Part shown: positions 11,040 through 19,351 of the stretch, piece after piece | How positions within the stretch are numbered: the first letter of the stretch is position 1 | Layout of the letters: each line of letters opens with the position of its first letter | DNA from: Caldithrix abyssi DSM 13497 | GTDB lineage: Bacteria > Calditrichota > Calditrichia > Calditrichales > Calditrichaceae | DNA length: 64,000 nucleotides | Direction: 5' to 3' | Assembly: GCF_001886815.1 (NCBI RefSeq) | Contig: NZ_CP018099.1 | Location: forward strand, 1,362,501-1,426,500 | Program-made: the position numbers and the translations under genes | Notes under the pieces: model-generated | The model's database searches: none | What the model was told of the DNA's origin: nothing | What the model saw: only the letters and a program-made list of their open reading frames with translations

Positions 11040-11210
11040 GAGTTTCGAGCGGAACTATTGCGGCGCATGAGGGCAGGTAAGTTGCGAATCACGTAAAGAA
11101 AGCCAGGCGTGAAAACGCGGCCGCCGGGCTGCAGGGACGGGCCTGGTCTAACAACATGCGCAGTGCAAATATACGGAGTTTCCCTTTCACCGCTGCCGTA
11201 TGGACGCGAA

Positions 11211-11230
11211 GGAAACCGTTTCAACGGTTT
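11211..11230. repeat. Related palindrome (AAACCGTT/AACGGTTT), terminator-like
   Basis: AAACCGTT and AACGGTTT arms separated by TC, followed by further T residues (11231-11233). It is related to the 22-bp repeat at 11018, and the two enclose about 170 bp. It may act as a weak terminator ahead of the dcw promoter. Confidence 0.5.
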
Positions 11231-11260
11231 TTTACGTACCATCGTAACGTTTGTCCCCCC

Positions 11261-11284
11261 ATCCAACCATTCAACCATCCAACC
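11261..11284. repeat. Three tandem copies of the 8-mer ATYCAACC
   Basis: ATCCAACC, ATTCAACC, ATCCAACC directly in tandem, with a partial fourth unit. It sits about 60 bp before the probable dcw promoter. No function is evident. Confidence 0.6.
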
Positions 11285-11319
11285 ATCTAAAAAAATCTGC
11301 AAAAAAAAGCTAAATAATC

Positions 11320-11348
11320 TTGCTTTTTGACCGAAATAATGTTATCAT
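11320..11348 (+). promoter_or_regulatory. Candidate sigma-70-type promoter of the dcw cluster
   Basis: TTGCTT (11320-11325), 17-bp spacer, TATCAT (11343-11348). The predicted start of transcription is near 11355, about 55 bp before mraZ. The first GTGG motif lies on the predicted start site, which suits MraZ autorepression. Confidence 0.5.
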
Positions 11349-11349
11349 T

Positions 11350-11415
11350 GTGGAGGAAATTACCTGAAAATTGCACAAAGTGGTGAAATATCCCAAAGAA
11401 ATGGTGGCAAATGGT
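11350..11415 (+). promoter_or_regulatory. Candidate MraZ-binding repeats upstream of mraZ
   Basis: TGG-containing motifs at 11351 (GTGGAGG), 11381 (GTGGTGA), 11402 (ATGGTGG) and 11412 are spaced 30, 21 and 10 bp apart, close to whole helical turns. MraZ proteins bind spaced direct repeats containing a GTGG/TGGG-like core upstream of their own gene. The repeats here are imperfect, so the call is tentative. Confidence 0.35.
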
Positions 11416-11890
11416 TTTGCAGGATTTTGCAGGTGAGTTTACCTGTCAATTAGACAACAAAAATCGCGTGAGCATTCCTTCTGGCATTCGTAAAATGTTT
11501 CTGCCTGAAGCGCAGAACACCATTGTGTTCGTGCCCGGGTTTGAAATGAAAAACGTTTACGCCTATCCCTTAAATGAATGGCAAAAGCTCACCAAAAAAC
11601 TTCGCGCTTTAAACCCGCTTGATGATGATGCCCGCGAGTTTGTTCGTCAATTTGTCGGGGTAGCTCACTATGCAACCATGGATGGACAGGGACGTGTAAT
11701 GATTCCCGATCGCATTTTAAGCATGGCCGGTATCAATAAGGAAGACAGGGAAATGTTGCTTATTGGTACTTTAGAAAAATTTGAGATCTGGAATCCTAAG
11801 GTATATGAAGAGCACCGCTCCGGTAAAAGTTTAACCGAGCTGGCTCGTTTGATGCAACAAAAAAGCAGTATTTTTGACAACAGTGAATGA
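11411..11890 (+). CDS. mraZ: Transcriptional regulator MraZ
   Basis: First gene of the division and cell wall cluster. MraZ is an AbrB-fold DNA-binding protein that forms rings and represses its own operon. The 159 residues contain the two duplicated swapped-hairpin units, FTCQLDNKNRVSIPSGIRK and YATMDGQGRVMIPDRI, each with the D-x-x-x/G-R-hydrophobic-x-I-P signature. The ATG at 11411 follows a GGTGG stretch, and no other start fits. It overlaps rsmH. Length is close to the usual 140-155 residues. Confidence 0.97.
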   Translation: MVLQDFAGEFTCQLDNKNRVSIPSGIRKMFLPEAQNTIVFVPGFEMKNVYAYPLNEWQKLTKKLRALNPLDDDAREFVRQFVGVAHYATMDGQGRVMIPDRILSMAGINKEDREMLLIGTLEKFEIWNPKVYEEHRSGKSLTELARLMQQKSSIFDNSE

Positions 11891-12815
11891 TCACCAGTAC
11901 CATGTGCCGGTTCTGTGGGAGCAGGTCTGTCGCTACCTGATCACAGACCGGAAGGGCATTTACTTAGACGGTACGCTTGGCGGCGGAGGGCATGCGGAGC
12001 AAATCCTCAAACGGCTCGAGGCGCAGGCCCTTTATATTGGCATGGATCGGGACGCGGATGCCATTGCCTTTAGTCTAAAGCGGTTGGCTCAATTTAAAAA
12101 TGTAGTTTTTTATCATGGGGTTTTTACCGAAATGGAATCGGCAATGCAAAAAGCACAGGTGGAAAAACTAAACGGCGTTTTGCTTGATCTGGGAATTTCA
12201 AGTCATCAGGTAGACGAAGAAAAGCGTGGATTTACCTTTCGCAGCGATGTTCCGCTGGATATGCGTATGGATCCCCATAATCAGACGTTAACGGCACAGG
12301 ATGTGCTGAACACCTACAGCTACCGGGCGCTGGCGAAAATTTTCAGAACCTATGGCGAAGAAGCGCGCGCCTCCTGTATCGCCAGAAATATCGTCCAGGC
12401 GCGGGAAAAGGCAGCCATTAAAACTAGTGGGCAATTGGTAGAGCTGATCGATCGTTGTGTCCCGGCCAGATTTGCGAAAAAATCGTATGCCAGAATCTTT
12501 CAGGCCCTGCGTATTGAAGTGAATCAGGAATTGGACCTGTTGACAAAGGCATTGGCAATGGCGGTTAAACATTTGGAGCCAGGAGGACGGTTGGTGGTCA
12601 TTAGTTACCACTCACTGGAAGACCGTATCGTAAAAAACTTTTTACGCGAACAGGAAAATCCATGTACATGCCCGCCGGAATTACCCGTTTGCGTTTGCGG
12701 GCGAAAGCCGACCCTTAAACAACTAAAACCCAGGCTCATAACGCCCGATGAGCGAGAAGTCGCTCAAAATCCAAGAGCAAGAAGTGCAAAAATGAGAGTA
12801 GGAGAAAAACAATGA
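11883..12815 (+). CDS. rsmH: 16S rRNA (cytosine1402-N4)-methyltransferase
   Basis: SAM-dependent enzyme (formerly MraW) that methylates C1402 of 16S rRNA in the ribosomal P site. Landmarks: YHVPVLWEQV at the N-terminus, the SAM site YLDGTLGGGGHAEQIL, LLDLGISSHQVDEEKRGF, and the C-terminal SYHSLEDRIVK block. The frame opens with a TTG at 11874. The GTG at 11883 gives an N-terminus (MNDHQYHVPVL) that matches the family better. Translation is probably coupled to mraZ because the genes overlap. A cysteine-rich stretch CTCPPELPVCVCG near the C-terminus is typical of many RsmH proteins. Confidence 0.97.
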   Translation: MNDHQYHVPVLWEQVCRYLITDRKGIYLDGTLGGGGHAEQILKRLEAQALYIGMDRDADAIAFSLKRLAQFKNVVFYHGVFTEMESAMQKAQVEKLNGVLLDLGISSHQVDEEKRGFTFRSDVPLDMRMDPHNQTLTAQDVLNTYSYRALAKIFRTYGEEARASCIARNIVQAREKAAIKTSGQLVELIDRCVPARFAKKSYARIFQALRIEVNQELDLLTKALAMAVKHLEPGGRLVVISYHSLEDRIVKNFLREQENPCTCPPELPVCVCGRKPTLKQLKPRLITPDEREVAQNPRARSAKMRVGEKQ

Positions 12816-13189
12816 GCAGGCAAATAAAAACAAATGTAAAAAACTGGTTTTTTGGCATGCTTTTGATGTTCAGCCTGGTAATGATGCTTGGACTCAAATT
12901 GATGATCCATTTCCAGGTCGATTTGTTGATGCGCGAAGTCCGTTTGTTAGAGGTTGAACGCGATCGTCTGTTGAGCGAGCGCGAAAAAATGCTTACACAG
13001 GTGAACCGTTTAAAAAATATTGATCGCATCAGCAAAATTGCCGAGCAAAAGTTGGGATTAACCACCGATCCAGAACCTTCGTTTACCATTCGGCTGGAAA
13101 AATTTAGTAAAGTGGAACATCTGAAAAAAGAGTTTGCGCAAAAACAGGGCCATGTAAAAAGAGATTATCAGGTGGCCGGTATTAAATAA
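12812..13189 (+). CDS. ftsL: Cell division protein FtsL
   Basis: Small bitopic divisome protein of 125 residues. A short basic cytoplasmic tail is followed by a transmembrane helix (about residues 13-33) and a periplasmic coiled coil with leucine heptads (LLMREVRLLEVERDRLL). It ends with an IDRISKIAEQKLGL motif typical of FtsL/DivIC. The start overlaps the rsmH stop in an ATGA arrangement. FtsL couples the FtsQ-type scaffold to activation of the FtsW/FtsI synthase. Assignment rests on topology and gene order because sequence conservation in this family is low. Confidence 0.9.
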   Translation: MSRQIKTNVKNWFFGMLLMFSLVMMLGLKLMIHFQVDLLMREVRLLEVERDRLLSEREKMLTQVNRLKNIDRISKIAEQKLGLTTDPEPSFTIRLEKFSKVEHLKKEFAQKQGHVKRDYQVAGIK

Positions 13190-13207
13190 TAACCATTTTG
13201 GTGATCC

Positions 13208-15256
13208 ATGAGATACAGATGGTATATTTTGATTATAGGGGTAACGATCTTCTGGTTGGCTTTAATGGCCAACTTTTTCCGCTTACAGGTGCATTTGCAT
13301 GACAACTTTGAGTCCATGGCCAAAAACCAGTATTACCGGAAGATCAAGCTGCACGCTCAGCGCGGCATTATTTATGACCGGGCGGGTAACCGACTGGTAA
13401 CCAATACCATTCATTACGACCTGGCAGCCGATCCCAAACTGGTCAAAAATAAAAAACGCATTGCCGAATTATGTTCACGCTTATTTCATGAAAAAGAAAG
13501 CGAATTCAGAAAAAAATTGAATCAAAAAGGGCGTTTTGTCTTTTTGGCCAGGAAACGCACTGAAGAAGAAATCGCCCCCATTCTGAAACTTAAAGATCCG
13601 GGCGTGATTAAAATTCCCGTTTTCAGAAGAAGCTATCTCTACGGTGAATATGCCGCGCAGCTAATCGGTTTTACCGATCCGGATGACCGTGGAATCGGCG
13701 GCCTTGAGTTGCAATACGATCGTATGCTGCGCGGAGAAGATGGACAGGCCATTTTGCAATATTCGCCCGGCGGACGTTTGTTCTACAATCCGGAGTTTCA
13801 GATTAAATCTCCCCGGGACGGCAACAACATCTACCTGACAATCGACAAAAACATTCAAACCGTGGTGGAGCAGGAATTGCGCAAAGGCGTAGAAAAAGCC
13901 AGAGCCCGCGCGGGAATGTGCGTGGTTATGGATCCGCAAACCGGACGTGTGTTAGCCATGGCCAACTATCCGTCCTTTGATCCCAATCGGCAGGAGAAAT
14001 ATCCGCCGTACAATAAGCGAAATCGAGCCGTCTCCGATCTGTTTGAGCCCGGTTCGACCATTAAAAGTTTTGTGGCGGCCATTTTATTACAAACTAAATT
14101 AAAAAAACCGCAAGACCTGGTGTATTGCGAAAACGGCCGATTCTCCTATTACAGATCGGTTTTTACGGATTCTAAACCGCACGGCTGGATGACCTTTAAA
14201 AAGGTGGTAAGCCATTCTTCCAATATCGGAATGATTAAATTAACGGAGGACCTGCCGCCCAACACCATGTTTCGGTTCTTAAAGAGTTTTGGTTTTGGCA
14301 GCGAAACAGGCATCGACTTAATGAGCGAGGCCAAAGGTATTCTGGAACAACCCAGAACATGGTCGGCAATTACCAGAGCGTCGCTTTCCATTGGTTACGG
14401 AATCAGCGTTACAACCCTTCAGTTAGCGGCTGCATATTCAGCGCTGGTTAACGGCGGAAAGCTCTACCGCCCTTATGCCATCTGGAAAATAACCTCGCCT
14501 GAAGGAAAAATACTGGAAGAACATCAGCCGAAGATGATTCGTCGCGTGATTTCGGAAACGGTGAGTAAAAAGGTTAAAAAATTTTTAGAAGCCGTGGTGG
14601 AAGAAGGCACCGGCACGCAGGCCAGAATCAGGGGCGTAAAGCTGGGCGGTAAAACAGGTACGGCTCGAAAGATTAATCCCAACGGCGGATACTATCACAA
14701 TAAGTATATTGCCTCGTTTGCCGGCTTTGCTCCGCTTGAGCAGCCAAAGTATGTTTGTGTGGTGGTCGTTGATGAGCCCAAAACCTTTTTTTACGGCGGA
14801 CAGGTGGCCGCGCCCATATTTCAGAATATCCTGAGCCGAATCTTAAATCTGGATACCAGCATCCCACACGAAGTAAAGAATGATGACGATTTTTTGCTGG
14901 TTCAAAAAAACGCCTCCCTGCCTGACCTGGCCGGGCTCGACGCTCAATCAGCCATTCGTCTGTTGGAAAGCAAAGACCTGGACTACCGCTTACAGGGAGA
15001 GGGCGCTTATGTTTTGCGTTCTTCAGTTAAAGATGATGAATGGACCCTGGAATTAGGCGATCATTTCACTACGGGGGCAACCATTCCGCGATTAAGCGGC
15101 CTGACCCTGCGCGAAGCATTGAGTTTGCTGGACTTAAGCAAAATAAACCTGAAAATTAAAGGCGACCCCACCGGCATTATTTACAAACAAAACATTAAAC
15201 CGGGAACGGTCGTCAAAAAACAGGCTAATCTTGTATTAACCTGCATCAGTCCGTAA
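13208..15256 (+). CDS. ftsI: Peptidoglycan D,D-transpeptidase FtsI / PBP3-like with PASTA domains
   Basis: Septal class B penicillin-binding protein of 682 residues. One N-terminal transmembrane helix is followed by a pedestal domain with RGIIYDRAGN. The transpeptidase domain has the active-site Ser-x-x-Lys in EPGSTIKSF (near residue 284), the SSN triad motif in SHSSNIG (near 337) and KTGTA (near 483). The C-terminus carries two PASTA-like repeats (about 570-680), as in SpoVD-type proteins and many FCB-group FtsI proteins. It acts in the cytoplasmic membrane, facing the periplasm, in complex with FtsW. Confidence 0.96.
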   Translation: MRYRWYILIIGVTIFWLALMANFFRLQVHLHDNFESMAKNQYYRKIKLHAQRGIIYDRAGNRLVTNTIHYDLAADPKLVKNKKRIAELCSRLFHEKESEFRKKLNQKGRFVFLARKRTEEEIAPILKLKDPGVIKIPVFRRSYLYGEYAAQLIGFTDPDDRGIGGLELQYDRMLRGEDGQAILQYSPGGRLFYNPEFQIKSPRDGNNIYLTIDKNIQTVVEQELRKGVEKARARAGMCVVMDPQTGRVLAMANYPSFDPNRQEKYPPYNKRNRAVSDLFEPGSTIKSFVAAILLQTKLKKPQDLVYCENGRFSYYRSVFTDSKPHGWMTFKKVVSHSSNIGMIKLTEDLPPNTMFRFLKSFGFGSETGIDLMSEAKGILEQPRTWSAITRASLSIGYGISVTTLQLAAAYSALVNGGKLYRPYAIWKITSPEGKILEEHQPKMIRRVISETVSKKVKKFLEAVVEEGTGTQARIRGVKLGGKTGTARKINPNGGYYHNKYIASFAGFAPLEQPKYVCVVVVDEPKTFFYGGQVAAPIFQNILSRILNLDTSIPHEVKNDDDFLLVQKNASLPDLAGLDAQSAIRLLESKDLDYRLQGEGAYVLRSSVKDDEWTLELGDHFTTGATIPRLSGLTLREALSLLDLSKINLKIKGDPTGIIYKQNIKPGTVVKKQANLVLTCISP

Positions 15257-15268
15257 AAGGAAAAATAG

Positions 15269-15388
15269 ATGACCCGACAGGATGAAAATTTAAGAGCAGG
15301 GCAGAAAAAAACAAAAGACATTTTCTTAAAAAAGAGAATGTTTTTTAAACCATATTTGAGTCGGTTGGTTGAAGACATAGGAACCTGA
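15269..15388 (+). CDS. Small basic ORF (39 codons) between ftsI and murE
   Basis: ATG at 15269 with AAAGGAAAAATAG immediately upstream, TGA at 15386-15388. The predicted peptide is lysine- and arginine-rich (starts MTRQDENLRAGQKKTKD) with a hydrophobic or aromatic middle (FFKPYLSRL). It begins 12 bp after the ftsI stop and fills the otherwise long gap before murE, so it would be co-transcribed with the cluster. I do not recognise it. It may be a real small divisome or cell wall gene, or a leftover of a longer gene. Confidence 0.4.
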   Translation: MTRQDENLRAGQKKTKDIFLKKRMFFKPYLSRLVEDIGT

Positions 15389-15410
15389 AGTAATTAACGG
15401 AGAACTTTAA

Positions 15411-16877
15411 TTGAATACGAAACGTGAAATAACCTTGAAGAAATTGCTAAACGGCCTGAGCGTTGATTTGCCCGATGAAATGGCGCGTTTGCAGGTAAGC
15501 GGCGTGCAATATGACTCCCGCAAAGTTCAAGTGGGAAATTTGTTCGTGGCCATTCGCGGTTTTCAGACCGACGGACACCAGTTCCTTAAAATGGCCGCCG
15601 AAAAGGGAGCCTGTTGCGCATTAGTTGAGGAAAGAGTAAGCGGAGTGGATATTCCGCAACTGGAGGTAAACAATACGCGAGAACTTTTACCTCTTGTGGC
15701 CGCTAATTTTTATCGCCCGGAAATCGATCGCCTTACCCTAATTGGCATTACCGGTACCAACGGAAAAACGACCACCAGCTACCTGGTGCAATCTATTTTG
15801 AACGAGGCGGGCAAACCGGCCGGCGTCATTGGCACCATTCAGTATTTGATCGGCGGGCAAAAAATCGACGCCTGGAACACGACCCCAGAATCGGTGGACA
15901 TATGCCGCATGCTCTATGAGCTGGCACAACAAAATTTTGAAGCCTGTGTGCTGGAAGTTTCGTCTCATGCCCTGGCGCTGAATCGAGTTGACGGGTTAAA
16001 GTTTAAAGCAGGCGTGTTTACCAATCTTTCGCGCGATCATCTCGATTTTCACAAAACGATGGAGAACTATTTCGAAGCCAAAATGAGGCTGTTTACCCTG
16101 CTCCATCCCCGGGGAACGGCGGTTATTAATTTCGATGATCCTTATGTGAAAAAGGCCATTGACCGCATCGAGCAGGCGGTTATTACGTTTGGATATGACC
16201 GGCGTTCCGATGTTTATGTGCTGGCAGAGCGATTAGACATCAATGGCATTTATTTAAAGTTACAAACGCCTTTTGGGCCGCTGGAAATTCATTCCGGATT
16301 GAGGGGGCATTTTAATGTGCAAAATATCATGGCGGCCGTGGGGAGCGGCCTGGCATTGGGATTGAATCTCGATGCCATTAAACGCGGCATCGAAAAGCTG
16401 GATCGAGTGCCCGGCCGTCTGGAGCCGTATGAAGTTAAGCCCGGCGTGCTGGCCGTTATTGACTATGCCCATACGCCCGACTCGCTGGAAAAGGCGCTGC
16501 AAAGTCTGCGTCCCTTAACCAGCGGCCGGCTGATCGTCGTCTTTGGCGCCGGCGGCGACCGCGATTGCGGCAAACGGCCCTTGATGGGGGCGGCCGCAGA
16601 AAAGCAGGCCGATGTGGTGATCGTTACTTCGGACAATCCGCGCACCGAAGACCCGCAAAAAATTATTGACGACATTTTAACGGGCATCGAAAAGAAGGAA
16701 AAATGCCAGGTGATTGTCGATCGAAAACAGGCCATTTTTCAAGCGGTTCACCAGGCTCAGGCGGGAGATGTCATTTTAATCGCCGGAAAAGGTCATGAAA
16801 TGTATCAGGATGTCAATGGCGTCAAGCATCCCTTTGACGAGGTAGCCATTTTAAAGGAGGCTTCCGACGGTGAGTGA
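15411..16877 (+). CDS. murE: UDP-MurNAc-L-Ala-D-Glu:meso-diaminopimelate ligase
   Basis: Cytoplasmic Mur ligase that adds the third peptide residue to the peptidoglycan precursor. The ATP-binding loop is GITGTNGKTTTSYL. The carbamylated-lysine region and the C-terminal substrate motif SDNPRTEDP (near residue 408) are present. The DNPR tetrapeptide is the known signature for meso-diaminopimelate, so the wall is probably of the A1-gamma type. The start codon is TTG with GGAG about 8 bp upstream. The end overlaps murF. Length (488) is normal. Confidence 0.97.
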   Translation: MNTKREITLKKLLNGLSVDLPDEMARLQVSGVQYDSRKVQVGNLFVAIRGFQTDGHQFLKMAAEKGACCALVEERVSGVDIPQLEVNNTRELLPLVAANFYRPEIDRLTLIGITGTNGKTTTSYLVQSILNEAGKPAGVIGTIQYLIGGQKIDAWNTTPESVDICRMLYELAQQNFEACVLEVSSHALALNRVDGLKFKAGVFTNLSRDHLDFHKTMENYFEAKMRLFTLLHPRGTAVINFDDPYVKKAIDRIEQAVITFGYDRRSDVYVLAERLDINGIYLKLQTPFGPLEIHSGLRGHFNVQNIMAAVGSGLALGLNLDAIKRGIEKLDRVPGRLEPYEVKPGVLAVIDYAHTPDSLEKALQSLRPLTSGRLIVVFGAGGDRDCGKRPLMGAAAEKQADVVIVTSDNPRTEDPQKIIDDILTGIEKKEKCQVIVDRKQAIFQAVHQAQAGDVILIAGKGHEMYQDVNGVKHPFDEVAILKEASDGE

Positions 16878-18222
16878 GCTGAGATTCAGTGACTTTAAAG
16901 AGCTGGAGAACGTACAATTTGTGCACTGCGAAAATTTGTTCGCTCAAAATCCGTTTTTGAGACGGATTAACACCGATTCCAGGAAAATTGGCCCCAATGA
17001 CGTTTTTTGGGTGTTGATTGGCGAACGCTACGATGCCCATGACTTTGTGCCGGCCGTGGCTTTAAGCGGCGCCTTGTGTGCGGTGGTTCAGCGTGCGGTA
17101 GAAATGCCGCGCCCCTTCCCGCAGGTGGTGGTGCCCGATACCTTAAAAGCCCTGCAGCAATTTGCCCATTTAAATCGGCAAAGATTTAACGGAACAGTCA
17201 TTGGACTGACCGGCTCTAACGGCAAAACTTCGACCAAGGAGCTGATCGCCCATCTGCTGCAGGGAAAACAAACGGTGCACAAAACCAGCGGCAATTTGAA
17301 TAATCACATCGGCTGTCCGCTGACCCTGCTGGAATTGAACAATTCTTTCGACTTTGCCGTGATCGAAATGGGTACCAACCATCCTGGAGAAATCGAGCTC
17401 CTGGCCAGAATTACGCAACCCGATGCGGCTTTAATCACCAATCTTGGAACGGCGCATCTGGAATTCTTTAAAACGATGGATGCCATTGCCCGGGAAAAAC
17501 TGAGCCTGTTTGACCAGATGGCGCCCGGCAAAACCATTTTTGTGAACGCCGATGATCCGCACATTGCCGGTTACCAGCGAACTGATCTGGTACGAATTAC
17601 TTACGGGCTGAAGGAAAAAGCGGATGTGCGTGCGCGTATTATTTCGGTTGATCCCAATGGCAATGTTCGTTTCGAGCTGAATGAAAAGGTCAAAATTCAA
17701 CTGCGCGTTCCTGGTAAACACAATGTGCAAAACGCACTGGCAGCCAGCGCTGTAGCTCTTTTTTACGGACTGTCTGAAGCGGAGATCAAAGACCGCTTGC
17801 AGAGCTACACCGCTTTTGACAAACGTATGCAGGTTTTACAGCATGGCGGCTTGCGCATTATTAACGATGCCTACAACGCCAATCCGGAATCTATGGCGGT
17901 GGCGTTTCAGGCGTTGCAACAAATGGAAAAAGGCGGCGGATTGATTCTTGTTTTAGGCGACATGTTCGAGCTGGGCGATCAGGCTTTACAAATGCACAAA
18001 GACGTTTTGCATGAGGCTCTGCAGTTAAATCCGCTGGCTATTCTGATAATGGGAGAACTAATGACCGAAGCCGCTAAATCCTTAAATGCGGAAAAAATTA
18101 AAAGCTTTAACAGTCATCGGGAGCTGGCAAAAGAATTGAAAAACATGGCTGCCTCAAACTCGCTGATCTTTCTTAAAGGATCGCGAGGCATGCAAATGGA
18201 AAAAGTTCTGGAATTTATTTAA
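16870..18222 (+). CDS. murF: UDP-MurNAc-tripeptide D-alanyl-D-alanine ligase
   Basis: Adds D-Ala-D-Ala to the UDP-MurNAc-tripeptide. The 450 residues contain the ligase P-loop GLTGSNGKTSTKELI, the central VIEMGTNHPGEI block, and NDAYNANPESM in the C-terminal domain, all typical of MurF. GTG start at 16870 with a strong AAAGGAGG upstream inside the end of murE (8-bp gene overlap). The D-Ala-D-Ala ligase gene (ddl) that would supply its substrate is not in this cluster. Confidence 0.97.
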   Translation: MSELRFSDFKELENVQFVHCENLFAQNPFLRRINTDSRKIGPNDVFWVLIGERYDAHDFVPAVALSGALCAVVQRAVEMPRPFPQVVVPDTLKALQQFAHLNRQRFNGTVIGLTGSNGKTSTKELIAHLLQGKQTVHKTSGNLNNHIGCPLTLLELNNSFDFAVIEMGTNHPGEIELLARITQPDAALITNLGTAHLEFFKTMDAIAREKLSLFDQMAPGKTIFVNADDPHIAGYQRTDLVRITYGLKEKADVRARIISVDPNGNVRFELNEKVKIQLRVPGKHNVQNALAASAVALFYGLSEAEIKDRLQSYTAFDKRMQVLQHGGLRIINDAYNANPESMAVAFQALQQMEKGGGLILVLGDMFELGDQALQMHKDVLHEALQLNPLAILIMGELMTEAAKSLNAEKIKSFNSHRELAKELKNMAASNSLIFLKGSRGMQMEKVLEFI

Positions 18223-18236
18223 TTGAAGAGCGTGGT

Positions 18237-19340
18237 ATGTTAGCAAAATTTTTATATCAGTTTACAGATTATTTTATCGGTTTTAATGTATTCCGCTACA
18301 TTACGGTGCGGGCGGCCCTGGCGGCCATTACCGCCCTGGTGTTGAGCTGGTGGATCGGACCTAAGGTCATCCGGTTGCTCAAGAAATATCAGATCGGCGA
18401 AGAAATCCGCATCGAGGGACCGCAGTCGCATCAGGTTAAACGCGGCACCCCCACCATGGGCGGTCTGATTATTCTCTTTTCTATTGTGATCGCCGTTCTG
18501 CTATGGGCCGATGTGTTTAATTTGTACCTGCTGCTCATCTTTTTAACGACCCTGGTCATGGGCCTGGTGGGATTCCTGGACGACTATTTGAAATCGATCA
18601 TGAAAATCAAAAAGGGGTTGATCGGAAGGTACAAGCTTCTGGGCCAGATAAGCGTGGGACTTTTACTGGGGCTGGTTATCTATTTCCATCCCTTTTTCGA
18701 TGGGCTCCATTCCAATACCAGCGTGCCCTTTTTCAAGAATCTGGAAATCGACTTCGGCTGGTTTTACATTTTGTTCATCATTTTCGTTTTGACGGGCTCG
18801 TCCAATGCGGTTAATCTGACCGACGGCCTGGATGGACTGGCGACCGGCCTTTCGGCCATTGCCTTTATTGCTCTGGCAGGCATGGCTTACGTGACGAGCA
18901 ATGTTAAATTTGCCGATTATCTGAATATTATTTACCTGCCCGGCACGGAAGAACTGGCTATTTTTTGCATGGCCGTGTTTGGCGCGGCCATGGGGTTTTT
19001 GTGGTTTAACGCGTACCCCGCCGAAATTTTTATGGGCGATACGGGTTCGCTGGCTCTGGGAACGGCCATGGGCGCTGCGGCCATTCTTCTTAAAAAAGAA
19101 TTGCTCCTTTTGCTCATTGCCGGGGTTTTTATTGCCGAAGCCCTGTCGGTAATCATTCAAACCAGCTATTTCAAATATACACGAAAACGCTACGGCCAGG
19201 GGAAGCGCGTCTTCAAAATGGCGCCCATTCACCATCATTTTGAATTAAAAGGCTGGCACGAAACTAAAGTCGTTATCCGTTTCTGGATTGTTGGCATTTT
19301 GCTGGCTTTGTTAAGTTTAAGTACTTTTAAAACGCAGTAA
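18237..19340 (+). CDS. mraY: Phospho-N-acetylmuramoyl-pentapeptide transferase
   Basis: Integral membrane enzyme that transfers phospho-MurNAc-pentapeptide to undecaprenyl phosphate, giving lipid I. About ten transmembrane helices in 367 residues. Catalytic motifs: GFLDDYLKSIMK with the DD pair, NLTDGLDGLATG, FMGDTGSLALG, and the C-terminal MAPIHHHFELKGW. The TPTMGGL motif near the N-terminus is also conserved. It lies 14 bp after murF in the dcw operon. Confidence 0.98.
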   Translation: MLAKFLYQFTDYFIGFNVFRYITVRAALAAITALVLSWWIGPKVIRLLKKYQIGEEIRIEGPQSHQVKRGTPTMGGLIILFSIVIAVLLWADVFNLYLLLIFLTTLVMGLVGFLDDYLKSIMKIKKGLIGRYKLLGQISVGLLLGLVIYFHPFFDGLHSNTSVPFFKNLEIDFGWFYILFIIFVLTGSSNAVNLTDGLDGLATGLSAIAFIALAGMAYVTSNVKFADYLNIIYLPGTEELAIFCMAVFGAAMGFLWFNAYPAEIFMGDTGSLALGTAMGAAAILLKKELLLLLIAGVFIAEALSVIIQTSYFKYTRKRYGQGKRVFKMAPIHHHFELKGWHETKVVIRFWIVGILLALLSLSTFKTQ

Positions 19341-19351
19341 CGAGGCAGGTT

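Larger units (their letters stand above)
10940..11319. other. Intergenic region with palindromic and tandem repeats
   Basis: No supported gene; short open frames on both strands here have no ribosome binding site and no recognisable product. The region is somewhat more GC-rich in its middle than other intergenic stretches. It carries two related palindromes (11018-11039 and 11211-11230) and an 8-bp tandem repeat (11261-11284), listed separately. Confidence 0.6.

Noticed and set aside
11261-11284. Tandem 8-mers considered as a CRISPR remnant
   Set aside because: Units are contiguous without spacers and far too short.
11027-11302. Minus-strand 91-codon open frame before the dcw cluster
   Set aside because: It runs over the palindromes and the tandem 8-mer, has no ribosome binding site, and its product is low-complexity with no recognisable motif.
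18663-19238. 191-codon minus-strand frame inside mraY
   Set aside because: Antisense shadow of conserved membrane-protein coding sequence.
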